Origin: Dysgonomonadaceae bacterium zrk40
Lineage (GTDB): Bacteria > Bacteroidota > Bacteroidia > Bacteroidales > Dysgonomonadaceae
DNA length: 64,000 nucleotides
Direction: 5' to 3'
Assembly: GCA_016916535.1 (NCBI GenBank)
Contig: CP070278.1
Coordinates: 124,001 to 188,000, forward strand
Part shown: positions 51,084-60,277 of the stretch, one piece after another
How the letters are laid out: each line of letters starts with the position of its first letter
How positions within the stretch are numbered: position 1 is the first letter of the stretch
The notes under the pieces: model-generated
What the model was told of the DNA's origin: nothing
What the model saw: the letters and a program-made list of their open reading frames with translations, nothing else
Databases searched by the model: none
Position numbers and translations under genes: made by a program

Positions 51084-53819
51084 ATGTCTGATCGTGTTCG
51101 AACATACCGGCCTGGTTTCGTTGCGCGCTTCCTTCCCCAAGGGAAATGGAAGGTGACACTGCGCCTGTCTTTACCGGCGACCATACAAATTACCCAGAAC
51201 GGCGCCGAGAACATTGCGTGCCTGAATGTTGTCGCGATTTCCGTCAGCAAAGCGTTGCTCTGGCATTCGGTCGAAGTCCGGGCTCGCGATCAGGTCTACA
51301 GCCTAAATTGTCTTGGAGAAGAGGCTGCCACCCGGTTGGCGGCCGATCTCTATAGTTTCATCAACAGCTACCTCTTCGATCTGATCAGCTCCGATACCGA
51401 GCATCTGAACGCGGTGGATACGAAACTGATGGCTATCGTGGAGGGACAAAACCAATATCTCGCCCATGCTGACCTTGCACGGGCTATTGCCAGTGTGGAG
51501 AGTCAAGCCGCCGCGGCACTTTCGCACCCCCTGTTCGATCCGGAATTGATGACAGCCACCGTGAAAGCGACGCTTCCCCGATCGCTCGCCTTCATCACCG
51601 ATCCTGCTGTCCGCCACAGATACAACGATGCGTTTGTCTCGGCCGAGCTGGCGAGATACCGATCGTTCTTCGACGACCTGGACGGCCGGTCGTTGTCCGA
51701 TCAGCAACGCGAAGCTTGCATTCGACTGGAGGACAACAACCTTCTTGTCGCCTCCGCTGGATCGGGCAAGTCCGCCACGATGGTCGGCAAGGTCGCCTAT
51801 GTCCTCGACAAGAAGCTTTACCGCCCGGAAGATATTCTTGTGCTCGCTTTCAACAAGGACGCGGCCCACGAACTGAAGGAGCGAGTAGCCCGGCAGCTGG
51901 CGGTCGATCCGGACGATCTGAAATGCAAGGTGACCACGTTTCACGCGCTCGGTCTCGGTGTCATTCGGGAAGTCGAAGGACAGCCGCCACAGCTTGTCAA
52001 CTGGGTTGAGCACCCCGCCGGCGAAGCGAAGGTCATTGAACAGATCATTGACGAGTTGCTGCGGTCGGATCCGGAGTTCTCCCGGCTCTGGGTCAATCTC
52101 CTCGTCCTTCATCCCAAGGCGGATATTCCGGCAGAAGTGTTCGATTCCAAGGCGGACTATGATCGGTACCTCTCAGCACGTCGACGAAAAGGTAATGCGA
52201 CCATTGGCACAATGGCTGGCATCTATGTGAAATCACTTCAGGAACAGACGATCGTCAATTGGCTCTGGTTGCAGTCCGTCGAATTCGAATACGAGCGTCA
52301 GATCCCCATCGAAGAGGATAATGGCGGGATCCGACATCTGCATCCGGACTTCCACTACCCTGCCAGCAATACCATCCATGAGCACCTCGCCATCAATGCG
52401 GACGGTTCCTCCCCGTTCGACAACTACATTACCCATGCCGAGCATAAGATGACCGCCTACCGCAACGCCGGCATCGACGTATTTCAGACAACGTCGGCGC
52501 AAGCACGCGACGGATCGCTGCTCGCAACCCTACAGGCAGAAATCACGAAACGAGGCATTCCACTCCAACAAAAAAGCTACACGGCAATCGTCAAAGGTCT
52601 CGAGCCAGTGGTCATCAAGCACTATCACAAGCTGACAGCGGTCTGTATCAAGCACATCCGGGCTAGCCACCTCACCCTGGACATGCTGCTTGAGCGAGCC
52701 AAATCGCTCCATGACCGGACCCGTGCCCGAGAATTTGCTCAGGTGATCTGGAAGATCACCGAATCCTATTCACGGAAGCTGGACCAGGCTAAACGCATCG
52801 ACTTCGACTCGATGATCGCGAACGCCACACATCTCGTGGAGACGGGGCAATACCGGAGCCCCTACTCGCTGATCCTTGTCGATGAGTTCCAGGATGTATC
52901 GGAGCCACGCGCGAATCTGATCAAGGCGCTGAAACACCAGAAGCCGTTCACGAAAATCTTTGCCGTTGGTGACGACTGGCAATCGATCTATCGTTTTGCC
53001 GGTTCTGACATTACCATTTTCACGCAGTTCGAGGCAAACTTCGGAGCGAGCTGGCAAGGTCGACTGGAGCAAACGTACCGTTGCAATCAGCTCATAGCGG
53101 AGACGGCCGCCAGCTTCGTTCAGCGAAACTCGGCTCAGCTGAAGAAGTCGGTACGCTCGACGCGACCAGCCATCCCACGATCGATCCGGGTCATTCCGAT
53201 CAGTGGTGAAGGGAGCAAGCCGGAATTCGGCGAGGCGTGTCACCAGCTCTTGCAACGGCTAAATTCGTTCCTGGGTGGGATTTCGGGGCAATGGCGGACA
53301 AAGGGGCGCGAAAAGCTCAACGTCATGGTCCTATGGCGCTATAACCAGCTCGATCCGTTCAAGGGTACACCGCCAAAATTCGAAAATATCGAGGTTTCCG
53401 GACTGTCGTTCCATCGCGCCAAAGGACTCGAGGCCGACTACACAATCCTGCTCGATGTCAGCGAAGGCGACTACGGCGTGCCGAGCCGGATCGAGGACGA
53501 CGAACTTCTCAATCTGGTCATGCCACGACCAGAAAGCTTCGAGTTTGCCGAAGAGCGTCGCCTTTTCTATGTCGCATTGACTCGGGCAAGCCGCGGCGTG
53601 TTTTTGCTCACGAATAGCCGGGAGCCTTCTCGATATATCCGCGAACTTTCCGACATTGCCGGCGAAGATTTGCGATTTGAATCGATCGATGGCGATCCCC
53701 TGCATCAATGTCCCAAATGCCGGGTTGGCCAGTTGGTCGAAAGGAATGGCCGCGGTAACAGCCGGTTTCTGGGATGCAATCAGTATCCAGAATGCGAGCA
53801 CACTGCACAGTTGCGCTGA
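51084..53819 (+). CDS. UvrD/Rep-superfamily helicase, HelD-like, with topoisomerase-type zinc finger
   Basis: This 911-residue protein has a ~200-residue N-terminal domain like that of helicase IV. The SF1A motifs follow: Q/I region LSDQQREACIR with Walker A ASAGSGKSA (~225), Ia (ILVLAFNKDAAHEL), II (LILVDEFQDVS, ~598), III (AVGDDWQSIYRFAGSD), IV (LEQTYRCNQLIAETA), and V/VI (HRAKGLEADYTILLD, YVALTRASRGVFLLT). A C-terminal four-Cys finger (CPKCRVGQLV and GCNQYPEC) is of the topoisomerase I type. It would unwind DNA 3' to 5'. It is longer than E. coli HelD. Pairing with the upstream unknown gene is unusual. Confidence 0.9.
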   Translation: MSDRVRTYRPGFVARFLPQGKWKVTLRLSLPATIQITQNGAENIACLNVVAISVSKALLWHSVEVRARDQVYSLNCLGEEAATRLAADLYSFINSYLFDLISSDTEHLNAVDTKLMAIVEGQNQYLAHADLARAIASVESQAAAALSHPLFDPELMTATVKATLPRSLAFITDPAVRHRYNDAFVSAELARYRSFFDDLDGRSLSDQQREACIRLEDNNLLVASAGSGKSATMVGKVAYVLDKKLYRPEDILVLAFNKDAAHELKERVARQLAVDPDDLKCKVTTFHALGLGVIREVEGQPPQLVNWVEHPAGEAKVIEQIIDELLRSDPEFSRLWVNLLVLHPKADIPAEVFDSKADYDRYLSARRRKGNATIGTMAGIYVKSLQEQTIVNWLWLQSVEFEYERQIPIEEDNGGIRHLHPDFHYPASNTIHEHLAINADGSSPFDNYITHAEHKMTAYRNAGIDVFQTTSAQARDGSLLATLQAEITKRGIPLQQKSYTAIVKGLEPVVIKHYHKLTAVCIKHIRASHLTLDMLLERAKSLHDRTRAREFAQVIWKITESYSRKLDQAKRIDFDSMIANATHLVETGQYRSPYSLILVDEFQDVSEPRANLIKALKHQKPFTKIFAVGDDWQSIYRFAGSDITIFTQFEANFGASWQGRLEQTYRCNQLIAETAASFVQRNSAQLKKSVRSTRPAIPRSIRVIPISGEGSKPEFGEACHQLLQRLNSFLGGISGQWRTKGREKLNVMVLWRYNQLDPFKGTPPKFENIEVSGLSFHRAKGLEADYTILLDVSEGDYGVPSRIEDDELLNLVMPRPESFEFAEERRLFYVALTRASRGVFLLTNSREPSRYIRELSDIAGEDLRFESIDGDPLHQCPKCRVGQLVERNGRGNSRFLGCNQYPECEHTAQLR

Positions 53820-53896
53820 ACCGTCTAGGGCGATCCGAGTCCGTTACGCCGAGGGAGCATCAAACTTCTCACGTCACTTTTCAGTTGACACAAATA

Positions 53897-53913
53897 GTCA
53901 ATTCAGAATTGAC
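53897..53913. promoter_or_regulatory. 17-base perfect palindrome, candidate AbiEi operator
   Basis: GTCAATTCAGAATTGAC, centred on A at 53905, lies 63 bases upstream of the AbiEi start in a strongly AT-rich promoter region. A TTGACA-like box overlaps its right end. AbiEi antitoxins are known to autoregulate by binding inverted repeats in their promoters. Confidence 0.65.
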
Positions 53914-53975
53914 AAATTGATTTATTTGTAAAGTTTCATTCGCACCTGCTTTAATTTTGTGGCATAACGTCAAAC

Positions 53976-54821
53976 ATGAATGGACAACCAGAGACAAAGC
54001 TAAAGCAACTTCTCCAGCAAGTCCCCCCCGGCTTCCTGGTAGACTCGAAATGGATGGCCCGCCATGCCATCTCGCGACAATCCGTGTCTGGCTATATCAA
54101 GCAGGGCTGGCTCGAGCCAGTCATGTCGGGCGTGTACCGCCGCCCATTCTCCTCAGATACCAATCCAGAAGCTGTCGGTGGCTGGAAGATACCCCTGCTC
54201 TCAGCCGTCTGGCTCATGCGGCATGAGTTCCATGTCGGCGGGGCGAGCTCCCTCTCCTTGCGGGGACATGCTCATTACCTCTCGTTCAGCCGCGAACTTA
54301 CCCTCTATCTCTATGGATCCGATATCCCGACATGGCTATCGAAGCTGCGGACGGACGCCGACGTGAAGACCAGGAGTAACGTCCTGTTCGGCGAAGGGGC
54401 GACCGGCGTCGAAAACGCGGATTTCGACCTTTCCAACGACGATGATCCAGAGCTGGCACAAAGCCCATGGCGCTGGCCAATGCCGATGTCCTCACCCGAG
54501 CGCGCGATCCTCGAAATGCTAGACGAAGTCCCAAAGGGCGAAAGCTACCACAAGGTGGACGTGGCGTTCGAGAGCCTTGCCAATCTGCGCCCGAGATTAT
54601 TGACGACGCTCCTTACCCTGTGCCGAAGCGTCAAAACCAAGCGCCTCTTCTTCGTGTTTGCTGACAAGCACAATCATGCCTGGCGCCGGCACATCGACGT
54701 CTCCTCTGTCGATCTCGGAAAGGGCGACCGGGCGCTGACACCGGGCGGCCGGCTGCACCCCATCTATCGCATCACAGTCCCGAATGACTTGATGCCAAAG
54801 GAGGCCCAGTATGGCCCGTGA
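53976..54821 (+). CDS. AbiEi-family type IV antitoxin/transcriptional regulator
   Basis: The product is 281 residues. The N-terminal winged helix (LLQQVPPGFLVDSKWMARHAISRQSVSGYIKQGWLEPVMSGVYRR) and the following region (VGGASSLSLRGHAHYLSF) match the AbiEi_3 class. The C-terminal domain counters the partner toxin without direct binding in characterised type IV systems. It overlaps the toxin gene by 11 bases. Confidence 0.9.
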   Translation: MNGQPETKLKQLLQQVPPGFLVDSKWMARHAISRQSVSGYIKQGWLEPVMSGVYRRPFSSDTNPEAVGGWKIPLLSAVWLMRHEFHVGGASSLSLRGHAHYLSFSRELTLYLYGSDIPTWLSKLRTDADVKTRSNVLFGEGATGVENADFDLSNDDDPELAQSPWRWPMPMSSPERAILEMLDEVPKGESYHKVDVAFESLANLRPRLLTTLLTLCRSVKTKRLFFVFADKHNHAWRRHIDVSSVDLGKGDRALTPGGRLHPIYRITVPNDLMPKEAQYGP

Positions 54822-55734
54822 CCAATACATGCGCCAGGTCGACCTTTTGGTGCGGACCCTTCCATTCATCGCCCGCCACGAGGCCTTCGCCCTGAAGGGT
54901 GGAACGGCAATCAACCTCTTCTATCGCGACATGCCGCGGCTCTCGGTCGATATCGACCTGACCTATCTGCCGATTGAGGATCGCGAAACGACACTGAAAA
55001 ATATCGACACGACACTGGAGCACATCCGCGAAGACTTGATGGGCAACCTGCGGGGCGTGAACGTCCAGAGGATCGCCGGCGGCGGCAACAACCACACCCG
55101 CCTCCTCGTCCGGCAGGGCATTGCCGAAATCAAGGTCGAGACATCTCCCGTTGCGCGCGGAACTGTCCATCCACCCGAACGCCGACGCGTGAGCGCGGCC
55201 GTAGAGGACAATTTCGGCTTCGCCGAAATGCAGGTCGTTTCGTTCGAGGACCTGTTTGGCGGAAAGCTCCATGCGGCGGTAGACCGGCAGCATCCGCGTG
55301 ATCTGTTCGACGTAAAACTGCTCTATGAAAACGAGGGGCTGAGCGACGCGTTGTTTCGAACATTTCTGATTTACGTTGGCAGTTCCGGCCGCCCGCCGCA
55401 CGAGTTGGTCAGGCCTTCGCTCGCAACGCTAGACGAGGCCTTCGTCAAGGAGTTCGAGGGGATGACGATCGAGCCAGTCGGCCTCGACGATCTGAAGGCA
55501 GCGAGGAACCGGATGACGGCGGATATCCTCGCAAAGCTTGACGACAACGCGATGCGCTTCCTGCTGTCACTCCACGACGGCGAACCAGATTTCGAAGCCA
55601 TCGGGTTGCCACAAGCGGCTGATCTGCCGGCCGTTCGTTGGAAGGTTCTCAACCTCGAGAAACTGAGGGCACAGAACCCCGAAAAACATGCCGAGCAACG
55701 GCGAGAGATTGAGGGGCTTCAGTCAAAAGAATAA
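54811..55734 (+). CDS. AbiEii/AbiGii-family nucleotidyltransferase toxin
   Basis: The product is 307 residues. The nucleotidyltransferase signature is LKGGTAINLFYR (Gly-Gly-Thr at 30-32) with catalytic Asp 47/Asp 49 in LSVDIDL. The later motifs FEDLFGGKLHAAVDRQHPRDLFDVKLL are typical of the AbiEii family. Known members halt growth by adding nucleotides to tRNA and give abortive infection against phage. It is an intact pair with AbiEi upstream. Confidence 0.92.
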   Translation: MARDQYMRQVDLLVRTLPFIARHEAFALKGGTAINLFYRDMPRLSVDIDLTYLPIEDRETTLKNIDTTLEHIREDLMGNLRGVNVQRIAGGGNNHTRLLVRQGIAEIKVETSPVARGTVHPPERRRVSAAVEDNFGFAEMQVVSFEDLFGGKLHAAVDRQHPRDLFDVKLLYENEGLSDALFRTFLIYVGSSGRPPHELVRPSLATLDEAFVKEFEGMTIEPVGLDDLKAARNRMTADILAKLDDNAMRFLLSLHDGEPDFEAIGLPQAADLPAVRWKVLNLEKLRAQNPEKHAEQRREIEGLQSKE

Positions 55735-55879
55735 GCACGGGGCACGCGGCGGTTGTCCTGACGAGCCGCGTTCCGCGCGCTGCATTTTCAGATCTTGGTA
55801 GCCGTCTGCGCTGTGATGTTTCACCGTGTTGCTCGCCATCAATGATAAACCTCTGACCAACAGGCCGATCCAGAAAAGC

Positions 55880-56483
55880 TCAAGAGGCATCGTCGCGAGG
55901 ATTACGGGCTTCGAATCCGACAATACGGCTCTGTACCACGACCAATTCGAATTTTGGCAAAGCTGGAGCCGGTTCCTGACCTTTCGAGGGACTGATGAAA
56001 CTGACAGCCATTGCAATGGCAAAGGCAAAGACGCCGTTGCGGATCAGGCCGATTGCCAAAGATGCTTCGTTTGCGCGTACCAGGTTGACTGTCTCAAACC
56101 CGCAAGCGGCATTCTCCATTGCTTGACGGCCACCCGCTCCGCCTTCAGCAATTATTGCGAGATATTTCGATCCATAGCCATATCGAGGTTTTGGTCTTAA
56201 ACCCTGGAAGCCGACAAGCGCCCCCCCAAAGAAAGAACAGCATCGATACAAACAGCAATGCCAAAACGATGTACTTTATCGTCGATGGCGCCAAACCATC
56301 GACAACAGTCTTCGCCACTGCGCCACCAACAGTCAGAGCAATCGATAGTGTCGCAGTCAACTTTGAAAGTTTATCATCGAGTTCCTTGGCTCTCACCCAC
56401 TCGCTCTCGATATACTTTTTAAGATCGTCATCACCGAGTTTTCGGATATCAGCAAAAGCCTCGTGCGTTTGCCAAACTTCCAT
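55880..56483 (-). pseudogene. Membrane protein gene split by a +/-1 shift at a G7 run
   Basis: Two overlapping minus-strand frames join into one protein. The first (from ATG 56483 or earlier starts to 56624) reads MEVWQTHEAFADIRKLGDDDL then SIALTVGGAVAKTVV and a helix TIKYIVLALLFVSMLFFL. The second, entered at the run of seven G (plus-strand C7 near 56221-56227), continues GGALVGFQGLRPKPRYGYGS, has a further helix FAFAIAMAVSF, and stops at 55880. The conserved style of both parts indicates a single two- to three-helix protein. Either sequencing error, a real inactivating indel or phase-variable/programmed frameshifting is possible. It is the gene after the ATP-grasp ligase. Confidence 0.6.
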
Positions 56484-56542
56484 CCTTTTCAGAAGCTTCC
56501 GATTAATAGGGTATATCCGGAAGAAATCCGGCAAGAGCGGAT

Positions 56543-57514
56543 TCAGGAAGGTTGACCACGACAAGCGAGTGCCTCCGCAATAGCATTTGAAATCCCTCGA
56601 CCTCCTCGGTCGAGCCAGCCCCACTCCCCAGTCGGATTTATCTCAATGAACCAATACTGATCTTTCGAAAGAGCCAGATCGATCGCTGCGTATTCCAACC
56701 CGAATTGCTCCACCAACTTCAGGCAACGGTCGGCGATTTCTGGGGGAAGAGAATAATCGTGATACTCCAATACCGCCTTCGGTCGAAGCCTCCAGTCGCC
56801 TTCGATTGCCGCACCACCGTCTGTCACAGCAACACACCACAACCGCTTTCCGACAATCGTAACTCGAAGATCCGTTTTGGGAGAAAGGACAGCCTGAAAT
56901 GTCGCAGGGGCTGCTCGCAAGCTTTCGTCGGCGCACTCGCTCCAATCAATGATCGTCGTGTACCCAAAATGCTGTACGTCACCCTCGAACAAAAGAACGG
57001 TATCAATGCTCTTTAGTGCAACCTTGTCCCCAATGACGTGCGGAATGTCCGCCAGCGGGTCGTTGGTTATCCTAGTCTTCGGTACCGCGAATCCAAGCAT
57101 GGCCGCCTTGCGCAACTGCAGTGGCTTGATTTCGCCGTTATAAGTCTCTGTCGGCCGATTGACCCAGACCGCCTGATCGAAGAGCATCATCCCACGCATC
57201 AAGGCAGCCCATTGCGACCGTTCCAATTGCTCTGACGGAGACAGCCCTCGCCCAGGCGTATTTCTGAGAAAGGTGGGCTGCCGCCACCAGACCGACCGAA
57301 GTCCCGAGCCCACCTGCCATTCTCTCTGGTCATGGCGACAAATCATACTGGCCGCCAAAGGATCAATCGTAATCCCCCACTCGGAAAGCTGCTCGCGGTT
57401 AATCCGGAGAAAGGACACGTTCATGTCCGCCAAATGATGACATATACGATCGGTGGACAGATCGGCCAAACTGGAAAAGATCAGCACCTCCACGCGTTCC
57501 GCCAGCAAAGTCAT
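56543..57514 (-). CDS. ATP-grasp ligase of the MvdD/graspetide-synthetase type
   Basis: The product is 323 residues. The N-terminus (VEVLIFSSLADLSTDRICHHLADMNVSFLRIN) and VWWRQPTF are typical of MvdD-like ligases, which often carry a WxRRP-type motif. WVNRPTETYNGEIKPLQLRKAAMLGFAVPKTRITNDP is the ATP-grasp lead-in, and EINPTGEWGWLD near residue 300 holds the Mg-binding Glu and Asn. This family makes omega-ester or omega-amide crosslinks in ribosomal peptides (graspetides). Its ATG overlaps the stop of a 62-codon peptide gene (ATGA), the likely precursor. Confidence 0.83.
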   Translation of the reverse strand: MTLLAERVEVLIFSSLADLSTDRICHHLADMNVSFLRINREQLSEWGITIDPLAASMICRHDQREWQVGSGLRSVWWRQPTFLRNTPGRGLSPSEQLERSQWAALMRGMMLFDQAVWVNRPTETYNGEIKPLQLRKAAMLGFAVPKTRITNDPLADIPHVIGDKVALKSIDTVLLFEGDVQHFGYTTIIDWSECADESLRAAPATFQAVLSPKTDLRVTIVGKRLWCVAVTDGGAAIEGDWRLRPKAVLEYHDYSLPPEIADRCLKLVEQFGLEYAAIDLALSKDQYWFIEINPTGEWGWLDRGGRGISNAIAEALACRGQPS

Positions 57515-57699
57515 TCGCCTTTTTGATCTTCACCGGTCTCGAGATCGTTCTTTTTGGTCTTCATCTCGCTTTCCGGATCAAAGGCGATTAATCCCTCCTG
57601 ACCGCGCCAGACGCCAGCCACAACGTCATACTCAGCGTCGGAGGGTACGCCACTGCCATTTACCTTGGTTGTCTTCGCTACGCGTTGAAGAATATGCAT
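57511..57699 (-). CDS. Small acidic peptide, candidate precursor of the ATP-grasp ligase
   Basis: The product is 62 residues, with GAGG 8-11 bases before the ATG and an AT-rich TATAGA-like -10 upstream. The N-terminal half (MHILQRVAKTTKVNG then YDVVAGVWRG) could be the leader. The last ~18 residues (SEMKTKKNDLETGEDQKGE) combine Glu/Asp acceptors with Lys/Thr/Ser donors, as needed for graspetide-type crosslinks. There are no Cys residues and no signal peptide. It is translationally coupled to the ligase gene. Confidence 0.65.
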   Translation of the reverse strand: MHILQRVAKTTKVNGSGVPSDAEYDVVAGVWRGQEGLIAFDPESEMKTKKNDLETGEDQKGE

Positions 57700-57939
57700 G
57701 CAGAATCCTCTATACTATTGTAGTTGATAGAGATGAAGGTATGCGCCATAGGAAAAATACGCAATCGTGTGGCCTACTTTCAAGCAACTATACATTTAGC
57801 CTCCCCTATCTACGCAGGATTCATCGAAAGGCTGGTCCAAGGCAAAATACTGCCGACCTGACCTTCCCGGACACAACCTCGATCATCATTGATACAAATC
57901 ATTTCGGGGCGCGGAGCAGCGTTTTGGTCGATCCCGCCG

Positions 57940-58725
57940 CTATCCAGAATACGCAGGTTCAAAATCAGTAGCTGGCGCGTACATCGAGAGAACGATTGCC
58001 GGATTTTCCTCGATCCGCGAGTTTCGCTCGTAACCTCGTGCCGCGTTCACGGTCTGCATGGAGATGTTCAGATAGGCATTATACGAATCGTAGGCGACGC
58101 GTTTCACTGAAAATCCTGTAGTAAAGGCAGCGGCAAGAAGCATTCCGTTGGAAACATAATTCCCCAAGTATGTGAACAGTCCGAACGCCCGCGACAAGTC
58201 TTCGGCACGATGTTTCAAGCCGTAACTCCCAACTTGGCGATTGAACGATTTCGTCCTTTTCTGCCGCGAAAGGAAGATCAGTGCCAACTCGAACTGGTCT
58301 GCCGCCCAATCGTCATTGTAGGCTTCGCGTCGTCTGTCCGCAAACAGAGCTTCACGCTCTTCCTTCGGCTTCCGCAACTCATCACGGCCGCCATGCCAGA
58401 TCGAGTCGAAACCTCGTAGCGTCAGCTCTGGATTCTCATCAAGCACCTTGCGAAGCATTGCCCGAGCCACGGAGCGCGAAAGATATCGGGCGCGCTTTTC
58501 GCCATCGATGATGGCAGATACACCTAAAGCGGCACAATACATTTCGTTATCGACGTCTATCCGTAGGCGGCCGCTCTTTATCGACGTCAGAAAGCTGGCA
58601 TAGGTTGAAAACCCTAAGCCTTTTGCGGCCGCCTCCATTCGGTGCGTCGGCCGTGTCTCAGGATGAGACTTTCTCAGGCTTTCCTTGATGAAGGGTAGAT
58701 CGGATTCATGGACAAGCAAGTGCAT
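57940..58725 (-). CDS. Hypothetical protein with conserved N-terminal domain
   Basis: The product is 261 residues. The segment HPETRPTHRMEAAAKGLGFSTYASFL (~20-45) resembles an N-terminal module found in several uncharacterised proteobacterial proteins, with the pattern SH-x-R-x-EAAA-x-GLGF-x-TY. The central part is basic and rich in Arg/Glu (DELRKPKEEREALFADRRREAY). There is no signal peptide. It is upstream of the peptide/ligase genes on the same strand with a 240-base gap, so it may not be in the same transcript. Confidence 0.65.
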   Translation of the reverse strand: MHLLVHESDLPFIKESLRKSHPETRPTHRMEAAAKGLGFSTYASFLTSIKSGRLRIDVDNEMYCAALGVSAIIDGEKRARYLSRSVARAMLRKVLDENPELTLRGFDSIWHGGRDELRKPKEEREALFADRRREAYNDDWAADQFELALIFLSRQKRTKSFNRQVGSYGLKHRAEDLSRAFGLFTYLGNYVSNGMLLAAAFTTGFSVKRVAYDSYNAYLNISMQTVNAARGYERNSRIEENPAIVLSMYAPATDFEPAYSG

Positions 58726-58906
58726 GGCGAAACCTCATCGCTTCGGCAGCTGGACGCCATTTAAATCAGCAGCCGAGGGACAGGATTCGGCGTACATCTT
58801 ATAAGAGAAGTGCGGCTTTTAACTTGGCGACAGGTTAGGAACCACGGTCCACCGGGAACAATTGCGCTACCGCTGCGATTCGTCAAGGGCGCTCGACACG
58901 CGATCG

Positions 58907-59986
58907 TCAGCGGCCATAGACCGAAACACTTCTGACCTTATCATAGAACCGATCAATGAGACCTTGTTCATCCACGCGTTCAACCCGCATCGGCCGACCG
59001 AGACTGGCAGCGCTGGCATTGGGAAAGGCCCATTCAAGTTTTGGATTGCGGCGCAGATTCTTCACCGCGAGAAGAACCCCATATGGTCCTCGGATGCCAG
59101 AATCGTCCAGAACGAGCTGGATATCACGCAAGTGTCGAGCGAACTCCTCGCGAAACTCATGAACTGTTAGTCGTCCCTCCCCATCCCGGACAGAGAAAGG
59201 ATGGGAGACATAGGAGTGGACGAGCCAATCATCACCGATAAAGAAGCGCGAGATTGATCGCCATTCTTGGAACGTCGCGTCCCGAGCCTCGACGCCATTC
59301 TCACACCCTTTGAAAACACCCTGGCTCTCCCCGTGATAATGACGCATCACTTTCAGAACACCCCGCCCGGGATCGAAAGGCGCCCGCTCCCGTTCATAAT
59401 GCTCTTGTGGCACGATCGCGATATGCAGCGTTGCGCCGTCGTTCTGCATGATGTCACGCGCCTCGACAGCCGCATTCTCACGCTCCATTAGCTGTACGGT
59501 ATCGGCTTCCAGCTTCTCGATCGGTGTAAACAGCGCGTGGAGTTGGTCACGGGGGATCGGCGTGTTTTGCGCACCGGTGCGTAAATGAAAGCCGCCGGTA
59601 ATCTTATTCTGATAAGGCCGCAGGCGATGGTCAGGGAGATCGAGCCACAAAATGAACCCTCCCGCGTCCAAATCGAGGAATTTCACATGAACGCCCAATG
59701 GCTTGGGGTCTATGTTGTCCTGAATGATTGAAGTGATGCGGCGTTGTAGGGCATCGCGATCGCCCTCCATTGGCTCGAAGCGCGAGAAGACTCCCCTCTT
59801 TTCATGCACGCCGACGATCAAGTACCCAGGTCCAGCGTTCAAGAACGCCACGACATCATCGATGAAGTTTGATTTTCCACGTTTATCATCCAGGTTCAGG
59901 AGTGCCTTGAACTCATAACCCTGTCCCTCGAAAACGAGGCCGGACAGGATGCCATCAATAGTCGGCACCGGCGGTTGTTCATTCAT
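58907..59986 (-). CDS. Schlafen AlbA_2-domain protein
   Basis: The product is 359 residues. The N-terminal AlbA_2 domain (EGQGYEFKALLNLDDKRGKSNFIDDVVAFLNAGPGYLIVGVHEK) has the E-x-K motif of putative Schlafen-type nucleases or ATP-binding folds, and continues with DALQRRITSIIQDNIDPKPL. The C-terminal ~200 residues are unassigned. Proteins of this family occur in phage defence and transcription control. It is monocistronic with ~180-290-base flanks. Confidence 0.82.
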   Translation of the reverse strand: MNEQPPVPTIDGILSGLVFEGQGYEFKALLNLDDKRGKSNFIDDVVAFLNAGPGYLIVGVHEKRGVFSRFEPMEGDRDALQRRITSIIQDNIDPKPLGVHVKFLDLDAGGFILWLDLPDHRLRPYQNKITGGFHLRTGAQNTPIPRDQLHALFTPIEKLEADTVQLMERENAAVEARDIMQNDGATLHIAIVPQEHYERERAPFDPGRGVLKVMRHYHGESQGVFKGCENGVEARDATFQEWRSISRFFIGDDWLVHSYVSHPFSVRDGEGRLTVHEFREEFARHLRDIQLVLDDSGIRGPYGVLLAVKNLRRNPKLEWAFPNASAASLGRPMRVERVDEQGLIDRFYDKVRSVSVYGR

Positions 59987-60277
59987 TCTTCGACCCTTTC
60001 AGTATTTGCCGACTGAATTCTGTTGGTAACATTTCATTGTCACGGATCGAGATCAACGCACTGATATCGAGACGTTCTGACGACATGGCGCCGGCTTGCG
60101 CTTGCCACTCAAATGGTAGGCTTCATTTTTGGGGTTTGGGCTCTCGGCGCCTTCACGGCGTTCGACCTCTCACACTTGGCCAACAAGGTCTGAGTATTCG
60201 GCTGTCTGTCACAACGGCTCTTTCGATGCTTACCATCATTCCGAAGCTGATCCTGAAGCGTTCGGAGCCAGTTCCGT
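59987..60277. other. Intergenic region, no gene called
   Basis: 291 bases hold the promoter of the Schlafen-domain gene. A 26-codon plus-strand frame at about 60115-60195 (MVGFIFGVWALGAFTAFDLSH) looks like a hydrophobic peptide but has no ribosome-binding site and is not called. Confidence 0.35.
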
